From assembly GCA_020634495.1 (NCBI GenBank), contig JACKBR010000025.1, positions 10,754-74,753 on the forward strand: 64,000 nt of DNA. The letters run 5' to 3'. The notes beneath the pieces are model-generated. The model was given only the letters and a program-made list of their open reading frames with translations, made no database searches and was not told the origin of the DNA. The position numbers were made by a program, and so were the translations under genes. The stretch comes from Ardenticatenaceae bacterium (GTDB taxonomy: Bacteria > Chloroflexota > Anaerolineae > Promineifilales > Promineifilaceae). Positions 1 to 6,592 of this stretch are shown here, in pieces (within the stretch, counting starts at the first letter, position 1; the number at the start of each line of letters is the position of its first letter).

Positions 1-4
1 TTTT

Positions 5-49
5 TAGAGATTGGAGGTTGGAGGTTTTCCAGCCGCCAATCAACACTTT
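5..49. repeat. Partial GATTGGAG-family intergenic repeat
   Basis: The extreme left end carries AGAGATTGGAGGTTGGAGG followed by the converse CCGCCAATCAAC, a degenerate inverted arrangement. It is the same kind of element as the one at 4529-4588. It lies just beyond the fmt stop codon and has no coding potential that I can see. Confidence 0.4.
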
Positions 50-52
50 TTT

Positions 53-988
53 CTATTCTGCACCAAGCGTGCTTCCGATAAAGTGAGCGTAACCGCGTAA
101 AAAGTCGGATACGGCCGTCACACGTTTACCGGCCAGTTGAATTTCTTCTAAAACCAATGCTCCATCGGCTGTGCGGACGGCTGCGCCTTCTTCATACGCA
201 ATCACCTGTCCGGGGCTGCCTGGGGGGATACGGCCGTTGGCCACCGTCGCCGATTTTATTTTGAGCATGTCCCCTTGCCAGGTGGTAAACGCGCCTGGCC
301 ACGGCGTCATGGCCCGAATGCGACGGTCAATTTCACTGCTGGTTTGCTGCCAATTTAAACGGCCGTCTTCCTTGTTAATCATCGGGGCGTAAGTCGATAG
401 TTCATCGTTTTGCGGCGTAGCGCCGAGCTTGCCCGCCACGATATTGTCTAAATGAACCTGGAGCAGGTTTGCGCCCAGTTGGGCTAAACGATCATGCAGG
501 GAAGCGGCCGTTTCGGTTGGCGAGATGGGCGTGGGCATACAGGCAAACACCGGGCCGGTGTCTAACCCCACATCCATCTGCATCAGGCAAACCCCTGTTT
601 CGGCATCGCCCGCGAGGATGGCGTGTTGAATGGGGGATGCGCCTCGCCAGCGGGGCAGCAGCGAGGCATGAATGTTCAGGCAGCCGTGCGGGGGTAGTTC
701 CAGCACGTGCGGCCGTAAAATTTGGCCAAAGGCGGCTACCACAATGATGTCTGGCTGCCAATCGCGCAAAGGTTGCGCCGCTGCCTCGCTGCGCAGTGAT
801 TTGGGTTGGTAAACCGGGATGTTGGCGGCTTCGGCGGTGAGTTTGACGGGAGACGGCCGTAGCTGTTTACCGCGTCCCGCAGGCCGGTCTGGCTGGGTGA
901 CCACCCCCACCACATTTTGTGTTTCAATTAAAGTTTGCAGAATGGGCACCGCAAAATCAGGCGTACCCATAAACACAATATTTGTCAT
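53..988 (-). CDS. fmt: Methionyl-tRNA formyltransferase
   Basis: Transfers a formyl group from 10-formyltetrahydrofolate to Met-tRNA(fMet) in the cytoplasm, preparing the initiator tRNA. The 311-residue protein has the full family layout. The N-terminal formyltransferase domain opens with VFMGTPDFAVP and carries catalytic Asn105 and His107 in LNIHASLLPRWRGASPI and Asp143 in MDVGLDTG. A C-terminal OB-like domain follows from about residue 205. Length is normal for Fmt. The ATG at 988 begins directly at the conserved first strand. The usual neighbour def is not visible and may lie beyond the window edge. ACGGCCGT copies inside the gene encode TAV and NGR. Confidence 0.97.
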   Translation of the reverse strand: MTNIVFMGTPDFAVPILQTLIETQNVVGVVTQPDRPAGRGKQLRPSPVKLTAEAANIPVYQPKSLRSEAAAQPLRDWQPDIIVVAAFGQILRPHVLELPPHGCLNIHASLLPRWRGASPIQHAILAGDAETGVCLMQMDVGLDTGPVFACMPTPISPTETAASLHDRLAQLGANLLQVHLDNIVAGKLGATPQNDELSTYAPMINKEDGRLNWQQTSSEIDRRIRAMTPWPGAFTTWQGDMLKIKSATVANGRIPPGSPGQVIAYEEGAAVRTADGALVLEEIQLAGKRVTAVSDFLRGYAHFIGSTLGAE

Positions 989-1027
989 AGTGGCATTCTA
1001 ACCACGAATTTCTCGTTTGCAAACTTA

Positions 1028-1056
1028 TTGACGTAACGTACACTGCCCCGTACAAT
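1028..1056 (+). promoter_or_regulatory. Sigma-70-type promoter of the DUF4870-like gene
   Basis: TTGACG at 1028-1033 and TACAAT at 1051-1056 are separated by 17 bases, close to the housekeeping consensus. It lies between the divergent fmt start and the gene at 1139, leaving an untranslated leader of about 75 bases. Confidence 0.65.
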
Positions 1057-1138
1057 GCAATCATTAATTCCAAGGAGTGGCAACTAGAAGTTTACCTAGT
1101 TAGCCTAGCAGTCAAATAAGATTTAGGAGGCAATTCCA

Positions 1139-1486
1139 ATGAGTGATGACATTGATGTAATGAATGACCAGATGGGTATTACCGGACCGTCAGACGATGA
1201 TAAGCTGTGGTCGCTTTTGGCCTATGTGTTTTCACCCCTGGTTCCGATTATTATCTTGTTGATGGAGGATAAGAAGAATCGGCCGTTTTTGAAGGCGCAC
1301 AATGCGCAGGCGCTGGCCTGGGGTGTACTCAGTTTGATAATTGGTGCCGTAACATCATTCTTGTGTGGTATCCCTGGACTGCTTATGTGGATTGTGGCCA
1401 TTTACTGGGGCTGGCAGGCTTACCAGGGACAAGAGGTCACCATTCCCGTTATTACCGATTTCGTGAAGGGGCAAGGTTGGGCTTAA
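1139..1486 (+). CDS. Small membrane protein, DUF4870-like
   Basis: A 115-residue integral membrane protein. After an acidic N-terminus it has a hydrophobic segment at about 25-43, a conserved-looking cytosolic loop MEDKKNRPFLKAHNAQAL, and two closely spaced hydrophobic segments at about 62-95. The RPF.K.HN.QAL loop between membrane helices is the hallmark of the DUF4870/Tic20-like family. Its function is not established. A strong Shine-Dalgarno AGGAGG sits seven bases before the ATG. It appears to be monocistronic, with its own promoter upstream and a hairpin terminator downstream. Confidence 0.8.
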   Translation: MSDDIDVMNDQMGITGPSDDDKLWSLLAYVFSPLVPIIILLMEDKKNRPFLKAHNAQALAWGVLSLIIGAVTSFLCGIPGLLMWIVAIYWGWQAYQGQEVTIPVITDFVKGQGWA

Positions 1487-1581
1487 ACTCAATCTGAAAG
1501 AGTCAGATAATATTACAGTCAGTGCTAATTTATCGATTGAAACTGGCTTTCTTTATCGATTGGGGTTGCGATAGTTAAAGC

Positions 1582-1621
1582 AAAAAGAGGGTGCGTCCGG
1601 GGATGGATGCACCCTCTTTTT
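1582..1621. terminator. Bidirectional intrinsic terminator
   Basis: AAAAAGAGGGTGC (1582-1594) pairs with GCACCCTCTTTTT (1609-1621), a 13-base-pair stem whose arms give T runs on both strands. It sits between the convergent genes ending at 1486 and 1651 and probably serves both. Confidence 0.85.
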
Positions 1622-1650
1622 AAGAGGGAAGAGGGTTTATAAAAATTAAG

Positions 1651-2715
1651 CTATTTGGTATTGGCGTCGTCTGGGAGCGTGTCCAATACGGCCGTAACCT
1701 TATCCTGATTCACCACGGGAGCCGCCACAAGAGGATATGCCCTTGTGCCAAACTTGGTCAAGGCAGTGGCTCCCAAGCCCAATGCCATAACAACCATCCA
1801 GATAAGACTCTCACCAATCATAAACGGAATCGCGCCCAAAAATCCGATGGTAAAGGTAATTACGGCCGTTCCCAAGGCAGTTGTGATTGGCTGGCTGCGG
1901 TTCTGCAGCCGTAGCTTCTCTGCCAAAAATTCTCCTGCGATGTTGCCCGCAGTAAACCAGCCCAAGAAGCTCGCGGCCACCATGCCCAGCAGCAACACAG
2001 CAATGAGCGGATACCCCAGCAGGCCAACACAAAAGACCAAAATTAGCGGAATCGAAACCAGGGCGATGAGGAGCACCACAAATGGCATAGAAAATGCCGT
2101 CAGCAAGCCAACCGCGCCGCTGGCCACTGGTTTCTTGCGCATTGCTTCTTCAATGCGCAGCATAGGCTGCGGGATAAGTGAAGCTGCGGCAAAGGCCAGC
2201 AGCCCAAACAATAAGCCGCGCACTATGGCCCCTGCTGTGCCACTCACAAACTGCGAGAATGGCGACGGCCGTTCCACATCGATGGAAGAAGGCGGGGCAA
2301 AATCGCCAGAAGCAGCCAGCTGGTTAACAAAATTAGAAACGCCGTCTGGCAGTACCACATTTAGATTTGTGCAGGTAATGCTGCTCTCCCCTGCACCAGA
2401 AGCTGTGCCATTAAACAGCACACACTCCCCAACTAACGTGGCAGAAGGCTCTGTGGTGAGATTGCCATTAAACAAAACCACATCGCCGTTAACTGTGCCG
2501 GCAATATGAGCGTCGCCATTAAAAATAATAACGTCGCCGGTCACCCGGCCCCCATCCTCAAGCGTAAAATCTTCATCAAACAAGACAATGTCATTACGAA
2601 TAACATCGTCGGCTTCTACCACTTTGTCTGTGGCTGGGGCGGCCAGCGCCACGCCCGTAGGCACTGCTGCCAGCAGTAGCAAAAGCATAAGGAATAACAA
2701 AATTCGACGTTGCAT
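1651..2715 (-). CDS. Bactofilin-like (polymer-forming) membrane protein
   Basis: A 354-residue protein with a signal-type hydrophobic start (MQRRILLFLMLLLLLAAVP). A right-handed beta-helix-like stretch at about 45-125 contains repeated GDV(I/V)xFNG units, as in bactofilin-related polymer-forming proteins. Four or so membrane helices follow to about residue 330. I use the ATG at 2715 rather than an upstream in-frame ATG, because it starts the signal peptide and lies three bases after the anti-sigma stop codon. It is the last gene of the sigma/anti-sigma operon, so it is probably a target or sensor of that envelope-stress-like circuit. The exact role is unknown. Confidence 0.75.
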   Translation of the reverse strand: MQRRILLFLMLLLLLAAVPTGVALAAPATDKVVEADDVIRNDIVLFDEDFTLEDGGRVTGDVIIFNGDAHIAGTVNGDVVLFNGNLTTEPSATLVGECVLFNGTASGAGESSITCTNLNVVLPDGVSNFVNQLAASGDFAPPSSIDVERPSPFSQFVSGTAGAIVRGLLFGLLAFAAASLIPQPMLRIEEAMRKKPVASGAVGLLTAFSMPFVVLLIALVSIPLILVFCVGLLGYPLIAVLLLGMVAASFLGWFTAGNIAGEFLAEKLRLQNRSQPITTALGTAVITFTIGFLGAIPFMIGESLIWMVVMALGLGATALTKFGTRAYPLVAAPVVNQDKVTAVLDTLPDDANTK

Positions 2716-2717
2716 AC

Positions 2718-3272
2718 TTACTTGTTCCCCCGAACAGAAACGGCCGTAGGCTGGCTCACAAGCTGCTGGTAAACACCACTCCAGACAAAAACCATCCCGG
2801 CCAAAACCAACAGCCAACCCAAAATCGCAGGCTGCTGCATAATCAACTCACCAACCCCCTTAAACAACGCGCCAGCAATGACCCCAGCTAAACGAGTTCC
2901 TTGATCCCAAAGACGCTGCACGCTTTCAATAAAAACGGGCTGGCTAATCACCGGTACAACCGTGTTTGCCGCCCACACCACCAGCAAAACCGGCAAAATG
3001 CCGCTCAACAGCAGCAGCACATAAATAATGCTGATGGCCCAAAGCCGCGCCCGTCGATTGGGCAGCATGGCCACCGTTCTTTGGGTGAAATTGGCTGCTG
3101 GGCTAAGCAGGGGAGCCTGCCGAAACAGCGTGTCGATGGCCAAAATGGCATGCCACTCACGGCGGCATTCAGGACACGTGCGCAGGTGAGATTCCAGCTC
3201 GGCTTTTTGCTCAGCTACAAGCTCACCATCGAGCGCGTCCATCATCAACAAGTGAAATCTTTCATGTTCCAT
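2718..3272 (-). CDS. Anti-sigma factor with zinc-finger (ZAS) motif
   Basis: A 184-residue regulator expected to hold the ECF sigma factor encoded just upstream. Residues 1-50 form an anti-sigma zinc-finger domain with H-x3-C-x2-C (HLRTCPEC), the ZAS signature. Two hydrophobic segments lie at about 80-105 and 140-165, so it is membrane-anchored. The start at 3272 is preferred over an ATG four codons upstream because GGAG lies six bases before it. It is followed at once by the bactofilin-like gene. Release of the sigma factor by an envelope signal is the usual mode for the family and is inferred here. Confidence 0.85.
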   Translation of the reverse strand: MEHERFHLLMMDALDGELVAEQKAELESHLRTCPECRREWHAILAIDTLFRQAPLLSPAANFTQRTVAMLPNRRARLWAISIIYVLLLLSGILPVLLVVWAANTVVPVISQPVFIESVQRLWDQGTRLAGVIAGALFKGVGELIMQQPAILGWLLVLAGMVFVWSGVYQQLVSQPTAVSVRGNK

Positions 3273-3368
3273 AATTAACTCCATCTACAAGTTTCAAATA
3301 TTGAGCATGCAGAGCGATGTGCCTGCATCACCAGCTGAAACAACCTGCTGGCGTATCATCGTTAAAAA

Positions 3369-3953
3369 TTAAGAGGCCGCTGCCCCTTCCGCTTCCTGAT
3401 GCAGCCCGGCAGCAACGCCGATTTCTGCTAACTGCCTGCGCGCTCGGAATAGCCGAGATTTAATAGCGCTAACCGTTGTGTCCATCATTTCGGCAATCTC
3501 TTCATAAGATAGCTCGTACCAATAACGCAGCACAACAGCCTCTCTGTACTCAGGAGCCAACTCTGACAAGAGTCTCTGTACCATCACTTGCTGCTCATTT
3601 TGTACAAGCTGCGGCTCTGGCCCAGATGATCTCTCTGACATTAAAGACGGATGCGGCGGCAATGGTTCATCTATAGAAAGCAAAATGGCTCGTCGCTTGC
3701 GGATCAGGTCGATACAGTAGTTTGACGTTATCGACAAAAGCCAGGTGCTAAATTTATGGTTTGGGTTATAGCTATCCAGGCGGGTGTAAGCACGTATAAA
3801 GGCTTCTTGTGCCGCTTCCTCTGCCTCGCCAGAATTGCTCAACATGCGATATGCCAGGTTAAACACAGGCCCCTGATAGGCTTCTATTATTTTGCCGAAG
3901 GCATTCTTATCGCCTCGCCTCGCCTGATCCAACCAAACCTGCTCTTCGTTCAC
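3369..3953 (-). CDS. ECF (RpoE-like) RNA polymerase sigma factor
   Basis: A 194-residue group-4 sigma-70 factor. Region 2 includes AFGKIIEAYQGPVFNLAYRML and the FSTWLLSITSNYCIDLIRKR segment. Region 4 includes YREAVVLRYWYELSYEEIA and the helix-turn-helix TTVSAIKSRLFRARRQL. The long open frame extends far upstream, but family length and an AGGAG six bases before it favour the GTG at 3953. The extension would also run over the thrS promoter region. It heads an operon with its anti-sigma factor and a bactofilin-like protein, and is transcribed away from thrS. Confidence 0.88.
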   Translation of the reverse strand: MNEEQVWLDQARRGDKNAFGKIIEAYQGPVFNLAYRMLSNSGEAEEAAQEAFIRAYTRLDSYNPNHKFSTWLLSITSNYCIDLIRKRRAILLSIDEPLPPHPSLMSERSSGPEPQLVQNEQQVMVQRLLSELAPEYREAVVLRYWYELSYEEIAEMMDTTVSAIKSRLFRARRQLAEIGVAAGLHQEAEGAAAS

Positions 3954-4054
3954 CTTTTTCTCCTGACGCTTGTCAGTACGCAGTATAGCAGGAATTGTTT
4001 TGTTTGCCGCCGCCTGGTTGGGGGCGAATACGTTATTACTTTTTATCGTCATGC

Positions 4055-4082
4055 TTGACAATGCCAAACCCTCTTTTATAAT
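4055..4082 (+). promoter_or_regulatory. Consensus sigma-70 promoter of the thrS T-box leader
   Basis: TTGACA at 4055-4060 and TATAAT at 4077-4082 are both perfect consensus hexamers, 16 bases apart. Transcription would begin near 4089, just before the T-box stem I, giving a leader of more than 500 bases ahead of thrS. Confidence 0.85.
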
Positions 4083-4088
4083 CGAAAG

Positions 4089-4518
4089 TGCTTCAATTTT
4101 ATAGGCAATACGTTGATTGGGATGAGTAGTTGCACATTTTGTGAAAGAGAGTGATGGTTTCTTTTTTGCGATGCTGAAGTTGATTCGTGACAAGGCGGGC
4201 AAAACTGTTAGCTGAGAGCCATCATCACAAGAGTGGCAATGAAGACCCCCCAAGAGTGATTTTCTGAAAGGTTGGGCAAACTTTATTGTTTGCCTATTTA
4301 GGGGCAGACTTTTCGGTCTGCCCCCCATAAAAACTGACTAAGGAAATCCGGCTGGCCCCGTTAACGGCCGTTACAAGGGTGACCAGTTACCAGTGGACAG
4401 TTATCAGTAATCAGTTAAATAGCGATTACTGAACACTGACCTACTGACCACTGACTTCTGATTACCGAATTTGGGTGGAACCGCGACGCCATCGCCCCAA
4501 ACAGGGTGATGGCGTTTT
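4089..4518 (+). ncRNA. T-box leader (threonyl-tRNA sensing) of thrS
   Basis: The T-box core GGGTGGAACCGCG ends at 4485. It is followed by a terminator hairpin, ACGCCATCGCCC (4486-4497) with GGGTGATGGCGT (4504-4515), and a T run. Upstream, stem I is suggested by AGTAG and AAAGAGAGTGATGG near 4120-4155, which pairs with CCATCATCAC near 4219-4228. Hairpins follow at about 4274-4294 and 4301-4324. ACC at 4245-4247 is a possible threonine specifier, but I could not confirm the loop. Uncharged tRNA(Thr) would favour the antiterminator. About 85 bases of the CAGT-type dispersed repeat sit inside the leader, between stem I and the T-box core. Confidence 0.85.
4383..4468. repeat. CAGT-family degenerate inverted repeat inside the T-box leader
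   Basis: Short units of the type CAGTNNTCAGTNATCAGT are followed by the reverse form (ATTACTGAACACTGACC and so on), so the whole can fold on itself. The same family occurs at 6451-6488, 21667-21757 and 33022-33113, and mixed with another family at 19503-19563. Here it lies between stem I and the T-box core. Confidence 0.75.
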
Positions 4519-4528
4519 TATTTTGGGG

Positions 4529-4588
4529 GATTAGAGATTAGAGATTGGAGATTTGACAACCAATCTCTAATCTCCAGTCTCCAATCTC
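4529..4588. repeat. GATTGGAG-family inverted repeat
   Basis: TTAGAGATTAGAGATTGGAG is followed after a short loop by CCAATCTCTAATCTCC and further CCAATCTC units, forming a long imperfect hairpin just upstream of the thrS ribosome binding site. A related partial copy lies at the left end of the window. Confidence 0.7.
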
Positions 4589-4613
4589 AAAAGATTTGGA
4601 GGATTTTAGAACG

Positions 4614-6443
4614 ATGTCACTAGAAAACGGTGTCCCATACGCCGAATCAGAACTATACAAAATCCGGCACTCGGCAGCGCATGTGCTGGCCGAAGCCGTC
4701 CTGTCATTTTACCCAGAGGCCAAGCTGGCTATTGGCCCGCCTATCGAAGATGGCTTCTATTATGATTTTGATTTGGGCAAAGACGAGCACGACAAGCCCA
4801 ACACATTCTCCCCTGAGGATATGGAGAAAATAGAAGCCAAAATGAAAGAGCTGCTCAAGAAAAACGCTAAATTTGAGCAATCTTCCATGTCAATCGCCGA
4901 GGCCAAACAGTTTTTTGCCAGTCAGCCCTACAAGCTAGAACTGATCGAAGAGCTGGCCGCTGGCAAGGTGGATGAGAATGGGGAGCCAATTAGCGAGCCA
5001 GTGCATGAAGTTGGCATCTATACCCAGCGCGAATTTGTGGATTTGTGCCGGGGGCCACATGTTGGCTTTACTAAACAGATTAAAGCCAATGCGGTGAAGC
5101 TGCTGCGCACGGGCGGCGCTTATTGGCGCGGCGATGAAAATAAGCCGCAGCTCCAGCGCATTTATGGCACGGCCTGGCATAACAGAGTTGAACTTGACGA
5201 GTACATGAAGCTGCTGGAAGAAGCCAAAGCACGAGACCATCGGCGGTTGGGCAAGCAGCTGGGGCTGTTCCACATTTCGCAGTTGGTGGGTTCTGGCTTG
5301 CCGCTATGGCTGCCCAAGGGTGCGGTGCTGCGCGAAACGCTGGAAAATTTCTTGCGGCAGGCGCAGCTGGAGCGGGGTTATTTGCCGGTGATTACGCCAC
5401 ACATTGGCAAGCTGGATTTGTACATTAAGAGCGGTCATTACCCTTATTACAAGGACAGCCAGTACACGCCCATTGATGTAGACGACGAAAAGTTCATGCT
5501 GAAGCCGATGAACTGCCCGCATCACATTGAAATTTACAAGAGCGAACCGCACAGCTACCGAGATTTGCCGCTGCGATTGGCAGAGTTTGGTACGGTTTAC
5601 CGGTACGAGCAGAGCGGTGAGCTAAACGGGCTAACGCGGGTGCGCGGGTTTACCGTGGATGATTCACATCTTTTTGTGACGCCAGACCAGCTTGAGGAAG
5701 AGTTCATCGGTGTGGTGGATTTGATTCAGCACGTGTTTAACACGATGGGGTTTGATGATTTTCGCGCCCGGCTGGGAACGAATGATCCCAACAGCGACAA
5801 ATATGCTGGCGCGCCGGAAATGTGGCAGCGAGGGATTGCGGCCATCAAACAAGCAGCAGACAAAGTTGGAATGCGCTACACGATTGAAGAGGGTGAAGCG
5901 GCGTTTTATGGGCCGAAGCTGGACTTTATTTTCCGGGATGTGTTGAAGCGCGAGTGGCAGCTGGGTACGGTTCAGGTGGACTTTTTGCTGCCGGAACGGT
6001 TTGATCTGGAGTTTACGGGTGAAGATGGGCAGAAGCATCGTCCGGTAATGATTCATCGTGCGCCGTTTGGCAGTATGGAGCGGTTTGTGGGTATCCTGAT
6101 TGAGCATTTTAATGGGGCGTTTCCGCTGTGGCTGGCTCCGGTGCAGGTGGTGATGGTGCCGATTACGGATCGCCACATTCCCTATGCCAACAAGGTGGCG
6201 GCGGAGCTGCGGGCTGTGGGTATGCGGGTAGAGGTTGATGCGAGTAACGGCCGTATGAATGCCAAAATCCGTAATGCCCAGCTGCAAAAAGTGCCCTACA
6301 TGCTCGTCGTCGGCGACAAAGAAGAGGAAGCCCACGCCGTAGCCGTACGCACGCGCGACAACGAAGATCGAGGCGCTGTTTCCGTGGCCGATTTCAAAAC
6401 CCAGGCCACTACTTTGATCACTACCAAGTCGATGGAATTATGA
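4614..6443 (+). CDS. thrS: Threonyl-tRNA synthetase (paralogue 1, T-box controlled)
   Basis: Charges tRNA(Thr). The 609-residue protein lacks the N-terminal TGS domain and starts in the editing domain. That domain has HSAAH (HxxxH) near residue 20 and DLCRGPH, which supplies the editing Cys and His. The class II core follows. Zinc ligands are visible in KPMNCPHH, DDSHLF and MIHRAPFGSMER, and the anticodon-binding domain starts near residue 505. GGAGG lies 11 bases before the ATG at 4614; an in-frame TTG at 4596 is less likely. The T-box leader upstream controls it. A second thrS follows directly, a rare tandem arrangement. Confidence 0.96.
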   Translation: MSLENGVPYAESELYKIRHSAAHVLAEAVLSFYPEAKLAIGPPIEDGFYYDFDLGKDEHDKPNTFSPEDMEKIEAKMKELLKKNAKFEQSSMSIAEAKQFFASQPYKLELIEELAAGKVDENGEPISEPVHEVGIYTQREFVDLCRGPHVGFTKQIKANAVKLLRTGGAYWRGDENKPQLQRIYGTAWHNRVELDEYMKLLEEAKARDHRRLGKQLGLFHISQLVGSGLPLWLPKGAVLRETLENFLRQAQLERGYLPVITPHIGKLDLYIKSGHYPYYKDSQYTPIDVDDEKFMLKPMNCPHHIEIYKSEPHSYRDLPLRLAEFGTVYRYEQSGELNGLTRVRGFTVDDSHLFVTPDQLEEEFIGVVDLIQHVFNTMGFDDFRARLGTNDPNSDKYAGAPEMWQRGIAAIKQAADKVGMRYTIEEGEAAFYGPKLDFIFRDVLKREWQLGTVQVDFLLPERFDLEFTGEDGQKHRPVMIHRAPFGSMERFVGILIEHFNGAFPLWLAPVQVVMVPITDRHIPYANKVAAELRAVGMRVEVDASNGRMNAKIRNAQLQKVPYMLVVGDKEEEAHAVAVRTRDNEDRGAVSVADFKTQATTLITTKSMEL

Positions 6444-6450
6444 GCGGCCG

Positions 6451-6488
6451 TTTCCAGTAATCAGTAAGCAGTAAACGGTAATCAGTAA
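6451..6488. repeat. Short CAGT-family repeat
   Basis: TTTCCAGTAATCAGTAAGC and following AATCAGTAAAG units belong to the CAGT family. The copy lies between the two thrS genes and precedes a terminator-like hairpin. Confidence 0.65.
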
Positions 6489-6489
6489 A

Positions 6490-6518
6490 GAGGCCGCTCG
6501 CAAGAGTGGCCTTTTTTG
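6490..6518 (+). terminator. Probable terminator between the thrS paralogues
   Basis: AGGCC (6491-6495) pairs with GGCCT (6508-6512), with partial pairing inside the loop, followed by TTTTTT. The stem is short but the T run is clear. There is no T-box core motif here, so the second thrS does not seem to have its own T-box. Confidence 0.55.
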
Positions 6519-6519
6519 T

Positions 6520-6572
6520 TGTAGCTGCGCTTTCTTAGCGCGAAAAAGCGAGGATTGGAATCCTCGGCTACA
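6520..6572. repeat. GTAGC...GGCTAC hairpin repeat, copy 1
   Basis: Begins TGTAGCTGCGCTTTCTTAGC and ends GAATCCTCGGCTACA, with complementary ends. The same design with different internal sequence recurs at 39149-39202, so this is a dispersed hairpin element rather than a gene-specific signal. Confidence 0.6.
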
Positions 6573-6592
6573 AAACTATCGGAGAAAATCTC

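Noticed and set aside
1745..2509. 254-codon plus-strand frame opposite the bactofilin-like gene
   Set aside because: Low-complexity Ser/Pro/Thr-rich translation, no ribosome binding site, fully antisense to a recognisable gene.
3954..4328. Long N-terminal extension of the ECF sigma factor frame
   Set aside because: It adds 125 residues unlike the family, overlaps the consensus thrS promoter on the other strand, and the GTG at 3953 has a good AGGAG.
5664..6335. 223-codon minus-strand frame opposite thrS
   Set aside because: Antisense shadow of a highly conserved gene; His/Arg/Gln-rich with no domain.
6490..6572. A second T-box leader before the downstream thrS
   Set aside because: No GGGTGG-ACCGCG core or stem I features; the hairpins belong to a short terminator and a dispersed repeat.
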